Shown: positions 8,018 to 16,955, numbered from the stretch's first letter. The stretch is 39,535 nt of DNA from Vibrio aestuarianus (GCF_012395185.1 NZ_JAAZTU010000036.1:1-39535); one strand, 5' to 3'. Made by a program: numbers and translations. Notes: generated by a model not told the origin, from the letters alone.

Positions 8018-8077
8018 ATGATTGAATTTGACTTTTTACAGCTCTTCAATACACAAGAGCTGTTTATTTTTTACTAA
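8018..8077 (+). CDS. Candidate 19-residue small protein or leader peptide
   Basis: A short ORF, MIEFDFLQLFNTQELFIFY, between the convergent yjjW and SulP genes. It has an AAGGA ribosome site (8005-8009) 8 bases before the ATG, better than many large genes here. It is hydrophobic and aromatic, with five Phe. A 9-bp hairpin with a T-rich tail lies inside its 3' half, so coding and terminator coincide. That resembles an attenuator leader, but no gene follows on this strand: the next gene is the oppositely oriented sulP. It may instead be a free short RNA that encodes a small protein. I do not recognise a family. Confidence 0.4.
   Translation: MIEFDFLQLFNTQELFIFY
8038..8072 (+). terminator. Terminator hairpin overlapping the small ORF
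   Basis: ACAGCTCTT (8038-8046) pairs perfectly with AAGAGCTGT (8055-8063) around an 8-base loop, followed by TTATTTTTT. It ends rightward transcription from the small ORF, and possibly read-through from yjjW, about 30 bases before the sulP stop codon. Confidence 0.75.
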
Positions 8078-8101
8078 ACCTGACAGATAAAAACACCGAC
8101 T

Positions 8102-9865
8102 TCAAACTGTAGCCGCAATTTCACTCTCAATGATGTTGGTCGGCTCTTTTTGTACCGGTGGCACCTGCCCTTCTTCCACCGCATGTTGGTAACAACCACT
8201 GAGTTTGATGGCTAAATACATATCAGCACGAACTACAATGCCACCATCCCCGGTTGGAATACCAGCTACATCACACCATTTTCGTAAGCTACGTTTACGC
8301 CCAGCCAACACTAAACGAATACCACGCTTCTTCAAGATCGTTTGCACATCGGCAAGCATGGCCATTACGCTTAAATCTAAATGAGTAAAACTCGCCACCG
8401 CATCAATAATTACACAACCAACACTGGTTCCTGCACTTTCCGTATGTTGTAAAATCCGACGTTTAAAGTAAGGCGCATTAAAATAAGTTAAAGGCGAGTT
8501 GAAGCGATAAATTACAATACCGGGAATGGCTGACGCTTTTCCAGAAGCTTCGATACTACGGATGATCCCTTTATCATCAAGCCCTAACACCTGATCACTG
8601 GGGCGCATCACGGTACGCAAAAATTGAAATAACCCAAGCAATACTGCCAGCGTAATACCTGGAATAACGCCAATCACTAACACCGCAATAAAAGTAATGG
8701 CAGCCAAATAAAAGGCATCTTTATCGCGCTGGCGTAAATTCCAAATCCCTTTTAAGTCAAGCAACGAAATAGAAGCAATGATCAACACCACACCCAATGC
8801 AGCAATCGGAATGTACTGTAACGGCCCATACGCAACAATAGCGACAAATCCAATCACAATCGCGGCAATAATTGACACTAATTGCGATTTTCCACCATTG
8901 GCATCGTTGACCGCAGTACGAGAATCCGCGCCACTGATTGCAAAACCTTGCGAAAAAGCAGAGGCCATATTCGCTAGCCCTAAAGCGCGAAATTCCTTAT
9001 CAGCATCAATGTCATAACCGTTTTTAGCCGCAAAGCTACGCGCAGTAAGCATCATGCTCACAAAGCTCACCATCGCTAGGTTAAGAGCAGGCATAACCAA
9101 TTCGCGGCTTTCACCCAAGTTAAATTCTGGAGCTTGAAAAGCGGGCAAGCCACCTTGGATCACCCCAACCACTTTTACGCCCATCGTATCAAAGTGGAAA
9201 AACCACACCATTAAGCCAGAGACGACAATAGCGAGCATGGCCGCTGGCCAAGTTGGCCTAAAATGCTTGCACAGAAAATAGGTTACCGTAGTGACAATAC
9301 TTAGTGTGAGAGTCTGCCAATGAAGATCGATCAATAAAGATGGCGCCTCTAAAATACGTTCAATCAAATAACTTTGTTCATATTTCAGGCCAGATACTTT
9401 CGCCAGTTGACCAACAATAATGGTCAACGCTACACCGTTTAATAACCCTAATAAAATAGGGCGAGAGAGAAAATCAGCTAAAATACCCAATTTAAATCGG
9501 CTAGCGATCAAACACCATGCGCCAGTCATGGCGGTCATAGTCATCACTAATTGCCAATGCTTTAGTGGGTCACCAGCAGCTAGCGGCGTCACCACCGCAG
9601 CAATCACGGCACAAGTTGCTGCATCAGGCCCAACGATGAGCTGACGTGATGTACCAAATAAGGCATACACCAACATAGGTAACACACACGAATACAACCC
9701 AACGATGGCACTCACTCCTGTTAATTGGGCATAAGCAATCGCAACAGGAAGCGCAACAGCAACAACAGAAAGTGCGGCACGAAAATCATCAACTAGCCAA
9801 ACGCTTTCATAACCTTTCAGCTGATGCAAGCCCGGCATCCAACGTTGTACAAATCCATGTTTCAA
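8102..9865 (-). CDS. SulP-family anion transporter with STAS domain
   Basis: A ~587-residue inner-membrane permease of the SLC26/SulP family (sulfate, bicarbonate or other anions). The membrane part (about 25-400) contains the family's ALPVAIAYAQLTGVSAIVGLYS and GTSRQLIVGPDAA motifs and about a dozen hydrophobic helices. A cytoplasmic STAS domain follows (about 440-550: IPGIVIYRFNSPLTYFNA, then VIIDAVASFTHLD). I place the start at the TTG at 9865 because AAGGGG sits 8 bases upstream. The frame extends to 9937, but that extension has no ribosome site and does not look like a SulP N-terminus. The substrate cannot be read from sequence. Confidence 0.88.
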   Translation of the reverse strand: MKHGFVQRWMPGLHQLKGYESVWLVDDFRAALSVVAVALPVAIAYAQLTGVSAIVGLYSCVLPMLVYALFGTSRQLIVGPDAATCAVIAAVVTPLAAGDPLKHWQLVMTMTAMTGAWCLIASRFKLGILADFLSRPILLGLLNGVALTIIVGQLAKVSGLKYEQSYLIERILEAPSLLIDLHWQTLTLSIVTTVTYFLCKHFRPTWPAAMLAIVVSGLMVWFFHFDTMGVKVVGVIQGGLPAFQAPEFNLGESRELVMPALNLAMVSFVSMMLTARSFAAKNGYDIDADKEFRALGLANMASAFSQGFAISGADSRTAVNDANGGKSQLVSIIAAIVIGFVAIVAYGPLQYIPIAALGVVLIIASISLLDLKGIWNLRQRDKDAFYLAAITFIAVLVIGVIPGITLAVLLGLFQFLRTVMRPSDQVLGLDDKGIIRSIEASGKASAIPGIVIYRFNSPLTYFNAPYFKRRILQHTESAGTSVGCVIIDAVASFTHLDLSVMAMLADVQTILKKRGIRLVLAGRKRSLRKWCDVAGIPTGDGGIVVRADMYLAIKLSGCYQHAVEEGQVPPVQKEPTNIIESEIAATV

Positions 9866-10141
9866 AACGAGAACCCCTTCTAAGCAAAAGCCATTTTGAG
9901 TATAACCTATCATTGATAATCTTGCGCTTATAATCACCTGATTTTATTGACAATAAAAGTTATTACACCTAACTATTAATTGAATCACACCTTTTTATTT
10001 CCTATCAAATGCGACATTAACAGTCATACATTCTAGTTAAACTTAATTTATCGGAATTTACTTACATGAATGAGATTACACTTAAGCATATAGTTGCAAT
10101 GCAATCCACTTCATTTAATTAGTGAGTTATAAAATAAAATT

Positions 10142-10915
10142 ATGAAAGCGTTCATTTCCGTCTTGGCTTATTTGTTTACTGTCCCATGCATTGCTCAACC
10201 TTATCTCGGCATCCAAACAGGTTTATCTCATTATAAGGACGCCTGCCTAGAAACCGCTTCTTCTTGTAAGGATGATATTTTAGGTTATGGCATTTTTGCT
10301 GGGTATAACTTCGATGAATCATGGGCGGTAGAAGTTGGAGTTCTATCGTATGGTAAACCACAAGCCGACTACCCATCAAAGAGTGTAAATGCGAGCATAT
10401 GGGGGGGAGATACTTCTATCATTGGCCACTATAACGTGGCGTCAAACTGGCAGCTATTTGGCCGTTTAGGAGTGATATTGCTAGAGGTCGACAAATCAAA
10501 TAACACGCGATCATCAGCGATAGAACCTTTAGTCGGGGTTGGTATCCGCTACTCACCATCTAGGGTTTGGTCACTGCACAGTGAATACCGTTTCATTGAC
10601 GGCATAGGCAACAGCCAAACTCAACAAGCCGATTTACACTCACTATTTGTTGGCTTCAGTATCAACTTTGATCTGTTCAATAAATCGGAGCAAAAGTCTG
10701 ATACTCACACAAATGCCAGACCTGTAACCATCGATACACCAGAAACCAAGGTAATCAGCACACATGACTCTTTGAGTGTGGTTCATGATACGACTTTGTT
10801 TACCTTCAACAACACCAAATTGGAAAACACGTCCCCTTTATTGCAAGTAGAAAGCCGTCGTGTGGCAATAACTTTTCCTTATAACACTAATCAAACTGAA
10901 ACAGGCCAACAATGA
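10142..10915 (+). CDS. Outer-membrane beta-barrel protein, OmpA-like N-terminal fold
   Basis: A 257-residue exported protein. A signal peptide (1 to ~18, cut near CIAQP) precedes alternating amphipathic strands typical of an eight-strand OmpA/OmpW-type barrel: YLGIQTGLSHY, GYGIFAGYNF, AVEVGVLSYG, WQLFGRLGVILLE, IEPLVGVGIRYS, WSLHSEYRFID and ADLHSLFVGFSINFD. The barrel ends near residue 180. A ~75-residue Ser/Thr-rich tail follows where OmpA would carry its peptidoglycan-binding domain, which is missing. Its stop overlaps the start of the Ig-like lipoprotein by ATGA, so the two are co-translated and probably act together at the outer membrane. Function unknown. Confidence 0.8.
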   Translation: MKAFISVLAYLFTVPCIAQPYLGIQTGLSHYKDACLETASSCKDDILGYGIFAGYNFDESWAVEVGVLSYGKPQADYPSKSVNASIWGGDTSIIGHYNVASNWQLFGRLGVILLEVDKSNNTRSSAIEPLVGVGIRYSPSRVWSLHSEYRFIDGIGNSQTQQADLHSLFVGFSINFDLFNKSEQKSDTHTNARPVTIDTPETKVISTHDSLSVVHDTTLFTFNNTKLENTSPLLQVESRRVAITFPYNTNQTETGQQ

Positions 10916-12876
10916 TGAACGTTAAATCAATACTCGTCTGTGTACTACTACTGATCCATAGCGTGATATTAACTGGCTGTAAAAATGGCGACTCTGATTT
11001 GCTATCAGGGGAAAGCACAGTCACTGCTTTGCAGCTCACTCCCGCTTCAGTAACGCTCGCAGTCAATACCACTCAGGAATACCTAGTAACGGCTTATTAT
11101 GCTGATGGCACAACCAAAAACGTAACCGATCAAGTTACTTGGTCATTCGACTCAGAAATTGTGTCCTTGCAAAATAATGTTGCAACAGCACTCAAAAATG
11201 GACAGACCGACATTACGGCTACCTTAGGTAATGTCACTAGTAATAACGCTGTTCTAACGGTGTCTAGTGCTCAGATCTCAAGTTTATCGGTTTTTGTTGT
11301 CGTACCAGAACCAATTCGAGCACCAAGCAACGTCTCTAGTAAAGGAGGCATGCTACCCTTGGCGTTAGGAAACAAGCAAGGCTTTCAAGCTGTTGGTAAC
11401 TACGATGATGGACACTCTCAAGACTTAACCCAGCATGTCAATTGGAATTCCATGACCGATGCTGGTCGATTTATTTCCCAAGGAACCTTACTGGGAGAGC
11501 AGCCAGGTTTAACTTCTGTCACAGCTACTCTGGATACAAAACAAAGTGGGCCCATTTTTGTTGGTGTTCGAAATGCACGGTTACTTCGCATTGAGATTAG
11601 ACCTAACGAGGCATCTATACCAATTGGCAATCAGCAACAATATAAAGCCGTTGGTACCTACTCTGATGATTCACGGCGAGATATCTCGCAAGATGTTGTC
11701 TGGAAAATAGAGGACAACGAAATTGCCTCATTCGACAAATATACCCTATCCGCCACTGGGTTAGCTGAAGGAAAAACGTCGGTCACTGCCAAGCTTAATG
11801 GCGTAAGTAGCTTACCAGCATCACTCACGGTGACAAAAGCTGCACTGGAATCCCTCTATGTATCACCTGAAAACTCAAGCATAGCAAAAGGGCGTAACCA
11901 AATATTCCAGGCTGTTGGGCGCTATTCAGATGGTAGTGAACATAACGTTAGTCGAGCGGCTCAATGGCAAAGTAGTGACGTTGATGGCCTACAAATCGTG
12001 GATGGTATTTCCTACGCGGCTAAAGTCGGCCAATACGAACTGACCGCGTCTTATCAAGGGGTCGAAGGGTACGCAACCGTCGAGGTAGTAGAAGCTGAGC
12101 TTGAGAGCATTACCATTTCACCTAACGAAGCATACATACCGGTTGGTAGTGAAAAACGTTATAAAGCCTCCGGTGTTTATTCTGATGGCACAAAGAAAGA
12201 CATCTCACACAGTGCGTCGTGGAGCATAATAGAAGACGAAAACGTGGCCTCTTTTGACCAAGATACCCTATTCGTCACTGGGATAAGCGAAGGGTCAACA
12301 TCGATCAAAGCCGAGCTTGATGGTGTGAGCGCTACAGCGGTAATCACAGTAACACCAGCCATACTTGAATCTCTGTATGTATCACCTGAAAACCCATCTA
12401 TAACGCAAGGGAATAGTCTGAGCTTCCAAGCGTTTGGGGTCTATTCAGATGGTAGTGAACATAACGTAAGTCGAATGGCTCACTGGCAAAGCGATGACAT
12501 TGATGGCTTACCCATCATCAATGATGGTATTGCCTACGCGGCTGAAGTCGGCCAGTACCAATTAATCGCGTCTTATCAAGAGGTGGAAGGGTACGCAACC
12601 GTCACGGTAAAGAAGGCTGAGCTTGTTGAACTAAGCTTGAGCCCAATGAATATCGTTTTAGCTAAAGGAGAAAACATAGATTACACTCTCTATGGCCATT
12701 TTGATAATGGAACAACAGAAACCATCGATAACCGTTCAGCACGATGGGTGAGCAGTGATGACAACGGCCTAAGCATCACTAATGAGGGTGTTGCAACAGC
12801 TGAACTTGTTGGCGAATATACTATTACAGCTTCCTATAATGACCTCCAAGCGATCTCAACAGTAGAAGTTAAATAA
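10912..12876 (+). CDS. Surface lipoprotein with about seven bacterial Ig-like (BIG2) domains
   Basis: A 654-residue lipoprotein. The signal peptide ends in lipobox LTGC with lipidated C23. The rest is about seven tandem ~85-residue BIG2 domains (about 40-120, 125-220, 225-312, 315-395, 400-482, 485-568, 572-654). Each has the pattern LxxLxVSPxxxSIxxG, then xFxAxGxYSDGSxxxVS, then a Trp and a final VTV strand. Domains 3-4 and 5-6 are close copies: CTATTCAGATGG recurs at 11922 and 12441, a 519-base (173-codon) duplication. BIG2 domains are common in adhesins such as intimin and invasin. There is no LysM, barrel or catalytic domain here; the co-translated upstream barrel may export or anchor it. 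A surface adhesion or spacer role is inference. Confidence 0.85.
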   Translation: MMNVKSILVCVLLLIHSVILTGCKNGDSDLLSGESTVTALQLTPASVTLAVNTTQEYLVTAYYADGTTKNVTDQVTWSFDSEIVSLQNNVATALKNGQTDITATLGNVTSNNAVLTVSSAQISSLSVFVVVPEPIRAPSNVSSKGGMLPLALGNKQGFQAVGNYDDGHSQDLTQHVNWNSMTDAGRFISQGTLLGEQPGLTSVTATLDTKQSGPIFVGVRNARLLRIEIRPNEASIPIGNQQQYKAVGTYSDDSRRDISQDVVWKIEDNEIASFDKYTLSATGLAEGKTSVTAKLNGVSSLPASLTVTKAALESLYVSPENSSIAKGRNQIFQAVGRYSDGSEHNVSRAAQWQSSDVDGLQIVDGISYAAKVGQYELTASYQGVEGYATVEVVEAELESITISPNEAYIPVGSEKRYKASGVYSDGTKKDISHSASWSIIEDENVASFDQDTLFVTGISEGSTSIKAELDGVSATAVITVTPAILESLYVSPENPSITQGNSLSFQAFGVYSDGSEHNVSRMAHWQSDDIDGLPIINDGIAYAAEVGQYQLIASYQEVEGYATVTVKKAELVELSLSPMNIVLAKGENIDYTLYGHFDNGTTETIDNRSARWVSSDDNGLSITNEGVATAELVGEYTITASYNDLQAISTVEVK

Positions 12877-12886
12877 CCTTAACCTT

Positions 12887-12922
12887 CAACCACATAGAAC
12901 CAGAATGGTCTCTATGTGGTTG
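12887..12922. terminator. Long hairpin after the Ig-like lipoprotein gene
   Basis: A perfect 12-bp stem CAACCACATAGA (12887-12898) with TCTATGTGGTTG (12911-12922) and a 12-base loop, 11 bases after the stop. The following bases are A/T-rich but lack a clean T-run, so it may act as an mRNA 3'-end stabiliser as well as a terminator. Confidence 0.55.
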
Positions 12923-13042
12923 GAATAAAATATTATTTTAAATTTATATCACTCTTAATTTTCACAAATGCAGAATAGATTCGCTTCATGCAGCCAAATT
13001 ATGGGAAAATGGCATTTCATTTCACTACCCAAAGTTGTACAG

Positions 13043-13699
13043 ATGAAATTCCAAGCTGCTATTTTTGATATGGACGGACTGCTGCTCGATACTGAGCGAG
13101 TCTGCATGACCGTTTTTGAACAAGCCTGCCAAGCGGTAGGGGTTCCTTTTCTCAAAGAAATTTATCTTTCTATTATTGGCCGCAATGCAGCAGGCATTGA
13201 GCAAGTGTTACGTACGGGGTATGGCCCACAACTGGATTATCCTGTTCTACATAAAGAATGGCGAAAACGCTATGACGCTGTAGTCAAATACCAAGCGATT
13301 CCAGTGAAAGAAGGAGTAATTGAACTTCTTCAGTGGTTAAAAGCCAATAACATTCCAACCGCTGTTGCGACCTCCACTCAAAAAGAGGTCGCAAGCATTA
13401 AGCTTAAACTCGCACAATTGGATAGTTACTTTGATTCATTCACCACAGGTTGTGAAGTCACTTATGGCAAACCTGATCCTGAAATTTATTTGCTAGCCGC
13501 ACAACGGTTAGGGGTAGCTCCTCAATTTTGTTTAGCGTTTGAAGACTCTAATAATGGTGTCATTTCAGCGGTGTCAGCCAATATGATGACCTACCAAATC
13601 CCAGACTTAGTCGAACCAAACAAAGAAATTTTAGCCTTGGGGCATCAAGTTATGCCTTCATTACATGAGGTATTAATCATGTTAAAAAACCAGCACTAG
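13043..13699 (+). CDS. HAD-superfamily hydrolase (subfamily IA, sugar-phosphatase type)
   Basis: A 218-residue cytoplasmic phosphohydrolase or phosphomutase. Motif I is FDMDGLLLDTE with nucleophile D9 and D11; motif II is the VATST stretch; motif III/IV is KPDPEIY followed by FEDSNNGVISA. The cap domain between them is the alpha-helical type (IA), as in YcjU and YniC. The frame opens at 12968, but homology starts at the ATG at 13043 (MKFQAAIFDMDG), so I use that. The substrate is probably a small sugar phosphate but cannot be fixed from sequence. It ends at a terminator shared with the convergent helicase gene. Confidence 0.9.
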   Translation: MKFQAAIFDMDGLLLDTERVCMTVFEQACQAVGVPFLKEIYLSIIGRNAAGIEQVLRTGYGPQLDYPVLHKEWRKRYDAVVKYQAIPVKEGVIELLQWLKANNIPTAVATSTQKEVASIKLKLAQLDSYFDSFTTGCEVTYGKPDPEIYLLAAQRLGVAPQFCLAFEDSNNGVISAVSANMMTYQIPDLVEPNKEILALGHQVMPSLHEVLIMLKNQH

Positions 13700-13705
13700 C
13701 ATTCT

Positions 13706-13735
13706 AAATAACGCCTGCTTAATCAGGCGTTATTT
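13706..13735. terminator. Bidirectional terminator between HAD and DEAD-box genes
   Basis: A perfect 12-bp stem AAATAACGCCTG (13706-13717) with CAGGCGTTATTT (13724-13735) and a 6-base loop. A and T runs on the two sides allow it to serve both the rightward HAD gene and the leftward helicase gene. Confidence 0.8.
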
Positions 13736-13776
13736 CACTAGAATATAGCTGGGTTTCAAGCGGCTGATCTAGCCAA

Positions 13777-15012
13777 TTACTTTTTCTTATCAGCCGTTTT
13801 TTTCTGAAACTGTTTAATACTGCGTTTTTGTGCACTACGACGATTGGCTTGCTTATCACGCGGTTTACGCTTACTGGCACCTGTTGTCGGTTGGTCAGTC
13901 ACCGTAAATCCAGCAAGTTCATGCTGTGGCAGATCACGCTGAGTTAACTGGCGGATGGCTTGTAAAGCCTCAGTTTCACCATGGCAGGTTAACGATATGG
14001 CCAAACCATGCTGCCCTGCTCTCGCGGTACGCCCAATACGGTGCACATACACAGGAGCACTGGCCGGTAAGTCAAAGTTAATCACTACTGGTAGCGCATC
14101 AATATGAATTCCGCGCGCCAGTAAATCGGTGGCGACCAACACGTCTATCTTGTTCACTTTAAAATCAGCTAACGTTTGCATGCGCACGGTTTGATCTTTG
14201 TCGCCATGCAATGCCGCGGCTTTTATCCCCGCCTTCAGTAATTTTTTGCTCAAAGCATCCGCGTTGTCTTTGGCGCTGATAAATACCAACACTTGCTGCC
14301 CCACATGCTCTTTCAATAAGGCGATCAACGCCTGAGGTTTACTGCCCTTATTGACGAGAAAAATCCGTTCTTCAATCTCATCGACAACATGATTCGCTTT
14401 ATTTGCCTCAATGCGTATTGGGTTGGACAACAAACCCTGAGTAAGGCCACTCAATGCATCAGAAAAGGTCGCTGAAAATAGCAATGTCTGACGTTCACTA
14501 GGCATCAATTGCACGATGCGCTGCACATCTGGCCAGAATCCCATATCCAACAGGCGATCCGCTTCATCCAACACCAGTTGCTGAACAGATTCAAGTGACA
14601 CGTACTGTTGTTTGAGTAAATCAAGCAGACGACCCGGTGTGGCAACCAACAGATGTGGCAGTTTAGCCAGCGCATTAAGCTGTTCATTTTGATCAACCCC
14701 ACCGCATAATGTACATAAGCGAATGCCCATTTTCAGCGCAAGGGACGATAAGTCTTGGCTAACTTGCACCACTAGCTCTCGCGTAGGCACTAAAATCACA
14801 CTTTGAATGTCCAGTAAATTTGGCTCAGCTCGTTGTAACAGTGGCAAGCCAAACGCCAGTGTTTTACCACTTCCCGTCTGTGCTAATGCTAAAACATCAC
14901 CTCCAGCCAGCACTGCGGGTATCGCTAAGCGCTGAATTTTTGTCGGTGTTAGCAGTGAACTAGGAAGGGATGCAACAAGCGAAGCATGTAAATTCAGGTT
15001 GGAAAAGGTCAT
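13777..15012 (-). CDS. DEAD-box ATP-dependent RNA helicase (RhlE-like)
   Basis: A 411-residue RNA helicase for RNA remodelling. It has the Q motif (TPTKIQ, 22-27), Walker A AQTGSGKT (44-51), PTREL, TPGR, DEAD (149-152), SAT (in LLFSATFSD), the helicase-C motif DLLARGIHID, and HRIGRTARAG. A ~40-residue Lys/Arg-rich tail ends the protein and is likely to bind RNA. The length and short basic tail fit the RhlE group more than SrmB or DeaD, but I do not assign a symbol. It is monocistronic, with no obvious ribosome site beyond GA-rich bases before the ATG. Confidence 0.9.
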   Translation of the reverse strand: MTFSNLNLHASLVASLPSSLLTPTKIQRLAIPAVLAGGDVLALAQTGSGKTLAFGLPLLQRAEPNLLDIQSVILVPTRELVVQVSQDLSSLALKMGIRLCTLCGGVDQNEQLNALAKLPHLLVATPGRLLDLLKQQYVSLESVQQLVLDEADRLLDMGFWPDVQRIVQLMPSERQTLLFSATFSDALSGLTQGLLSNPIRIEANKANHVVDEIEERIFLVNKGSKPQALIALLKEHVGQQVLVFISAKDNADALSKKLLKAGIKAAALHGDKDQTVRMQTLADFKVNKIDVLVATDLLARGIHIDALPVVINFDLPASAPVYVHRIGRTARAGQHGLAISLTCHGETEALQAIRQLTQRDLPQHELAGFTVTDQPTTGASKRKPRDKQANRRSAQKRSIKQFQKKTADKKK

Positions 15013-15220
15013 AGAATCAGGTCATCAAAGAGGATAAGTGGTTAAGTCTAAACAGACGAGTGGCTGATGTATACTGACAATCAGAGCGAATTCCGTCGAC
15101 AACTAAATCAAATATCCCTAAACAGGGTCAAGACATCATGAGTATTGATAAATTAGCATCCGACTTCACCCATCATATATACTGAATGAGTTGTCTATTG
15201 TTAAGGACTTTCTCGCTTTT

Positions 15221-16747
15221 ATGAAACGTTTTTCTTCCACTATATCGCACCTTTTTTTCTTGTCTGCGATGCTTTTTTTATTCGGCTGTAGCTCATTAAT
15301 TCCCCCAGCCGCCAGTGAAAAAACAGCGAGCTTTCACTATGGCTACCAGGCCGAATCCCCCCTAGCCCATTATTTTTCACAAACCCAGTTCGATATCTCT
15401 CAATACACCGGGTTTTATCCTTTAGAAAAAGGACACGATGGACTATTGGCTCGCCTTGCTTTAATCGAATCAGCACAAAAAAGCCTCGACGTGCAGTACT
15501 ACATTTACCGAGATGACGAAACTAGCCAGCTATTGACTTGGCACTTATATTCCGCAGCAGAACGTGGGGTCAGAGTAAGAATATTACTAGACGACATGCA
15601 ACAACGCAGTGACAAAGGAATGGCCTACTTAAACCAACATCCCAACATCGAAATTCGCCTGTTTAATCCTTACTACAACCGTACTGCTCGTGGCTCTCAT
15701 TTTCTGATGGATTTTGATAGGCTTAATCACCGAATGCACAATAAGTCGATAAGCGCTGACAGTGTCGTGTCGATTGTAGGGGGGAGAAACATCGGCAATG
15801 AATATTTCTCTTATGAATCGAGTGTTGAATTTGGTGACTTTGATGTCATGTTATATGGCAACACTGTGGCTCAAACTGAAGATCAATTTGATCAATATTG
15901 GAACAGTGACATGGCAGTTCCTTTAGAGTGGCTTGTCAGCAATGTAAAACCACTTACCTCTTCCGATATCGAAGAATGGGTGGCGGACGCCCAACCCGAT
16001 CAAAAGTTCACCCAAGGCCAATATGATATCCATCAACTGCCTTTCTATCAAAAACTCATCTCCAGTAAATTGCCTCTCTATTGGGGAAAGGGCATTTTAC
16101 TGTACGATTCACCAAACAAGGTGGCAGGACAAGGTAAAAAATTAACCGATGATCTCAACACACTACTAGAAGGTGTCGACCATTCATTAGTGTTAATTTC
16201 ACCTTATTTTGTCCCAACAGAGCAGGGAGCACAGGCTTTAGCCGAAGCCGCACTGTCTGGTAAAGAGATCACCATAATCACCAATTCATTAGCCTCCAAT
16301 GATGTATTTGCGGTGCACGGTTGGTATGCCAAATATAGACTCACACTGATCGAAGCTGGTATAAAATTGTGGGAAATTCGCTCAACAGCCAAGATCAACA
16401 GCAAATGGAGTCTCACTGGCAGTAGCCGTTCAAGTTTGCATGCCAAAGCGATGATGTTGGATGAAAGGAAAATGTTTGTAGGTTCAATGAACTGGGATCC
16501 ACGATCCGTCAAATTGAATACCGAAATGGCGGTGGTCATTGAACAACCAGAATACGTCCAATATTTTTTAAAACGTCTTGATATAGCGCTGAAGAAAAAT
16601 GCCTACCAAGTAATTATCGATGAAGGCGATATTGTTTGGCTGGACCATACCACACAACAAATATTAACCAGTGAACCCGATGCCAGTGTTTGGCGAAAAA
16701 TAGGAGCTTGGTTCGCTGGCGTTTTGCCAATAGAAGACCAACTGTAA
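15221..16747 (+). CDS. Phospholipase D/cardiolipin synthase-like lipoprotein (ClsC type)
   Basis: A 508-residue PLD-superfamily protein. It has two HKD motifs: H173-K175-D180 (HNKSISAD), and H407-K409-D414 (HAKAMMLD) followed by the GSMNWDPRS of ClsC-type enzymes. The first is followed by VGGRNIGNEYF. The N-terminus MKRFSSTISHLFFLSAML ending LFLFGC23SS is a lipoprotein signal, so the protein should be membrane-anchored facing the periplasm. Family members join or exchange phosphatidyl groups to make cardiolipin, or cleave phospholipids. The frame extends upstream to a TTG at 15191, but the lipoprotein signal begins at 15221. E. coli clsC sits beside ymdB; that partner is absent here. Confidence 0.87.
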   Translation: MKRFSSTISHLFFLSAMLFLFGCSSLIPPAASEKTASFHYGYQAESPLAHYFSQTQFDISQYTGFYPLEKGHDGLLARLALIESAQKSLDVQYYIYRDDETSQLLTWHLYSAAERGVRVRILLDDMQQRSDKGMAYLNQHPNIEIRLFNPYYNRTARGSHFLMDFDRLNHRMHNKSISADSVVSIVGGRNIGNEYFSYESSVEFGDFDVMLYGNTVAQTEDQFDQYWNSDMAVPLEWLVSNVKPLTSSDIEEWVADAQPDQKFTQGQYDIHQLPFYQKLISSKLPLYWGKGILLYDSPNKVAGQGKKLTDDLNTLLEGVDHSLVLISPYFVPTEQGAQALAEAALSGKEITIITNSLASNDVFAVHGWYAKYRLTLIEAGIKLWEIRSTAKINSKWSLTGSSRSSLHAKAMMLDERKMFVGSMNWDPRSVKLNTEMAVVIEQPEYVQYFLKRLDIALKKNAYQVIIDEGDIVWLDHTTQQILTSEPDASVWRKIGAWFAGVLPIEDQL

Positions 16748-16757
16748 TACGTTCTTA

Positions 16758-16794
16758 AAATAGAAGGCAACATTTATTCCACTGCCTTCTATTT
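16758..16794 (+). terminator. Terminator after the PLD-family gene
   Basis: A perfect 12-bp stem AAATAGAAGGCA (16758-16769) with TGCCTTCTATTT (16783-16794), followed by ATTCCC. It lies 10 bases after the stop codon. Confidence 0.7.
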
Positions 16795-16908
16795 ATTCCC
16801 TAATTATGATTCCTTTGTCACGCCCCAAGCCACTCAGTAAATGGATATTAGCCTAGCCACACTCTGACCACTACCAACATAAATTCAGTGATTTTCATCA
16901 CATTTCAA

Positions 16909-16930
16909 TTTACTTAGCGCGCTAAGTAAA
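16909..16930. promoter_or_regulatory. MarR operator 1
   Basis: A perfect 22-bp palindrome with half-site TTTACTTAGCG, 38 bases before the marR ATG. A second copy of the core follows at 16936-16955, centred 26 bp away. Confidence 0.75.
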
Positions 16931-16935
16931 CTATA

Positions 16936-16955
16936 TTACTTAGCATGCTAAGCAA
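16936..16955. promoter_or_regulatory. MarR operator 2
   Basis: A 20-bp palindrome built on half-site TTACTTAGCA, with one mismatch in the other half. It shares the CTTAG core with operator 1. The bases between the two sites (CTATATT) could be a -10 element, so protein binding would cover the promoter. Confidence 0.72.

Noticed and set aside
7837..8049. Leftward 70-codon frame in the yjjW-sulP gap
   Set aside because: No ribosome site, composition like non-coding DNA, and it overlaps the better supported rightward small ORF and hairpins.
10176..10379. Leftward frame inside the barrel gene
   Set aside because: Shadow of the real gene, no start signal or recognisable domain.
16204..16539. Leftward 111-codon frame inside the PLD gene
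   Set aside because: Opposite-strand shadow of the HKD domain region; no ribosome site.
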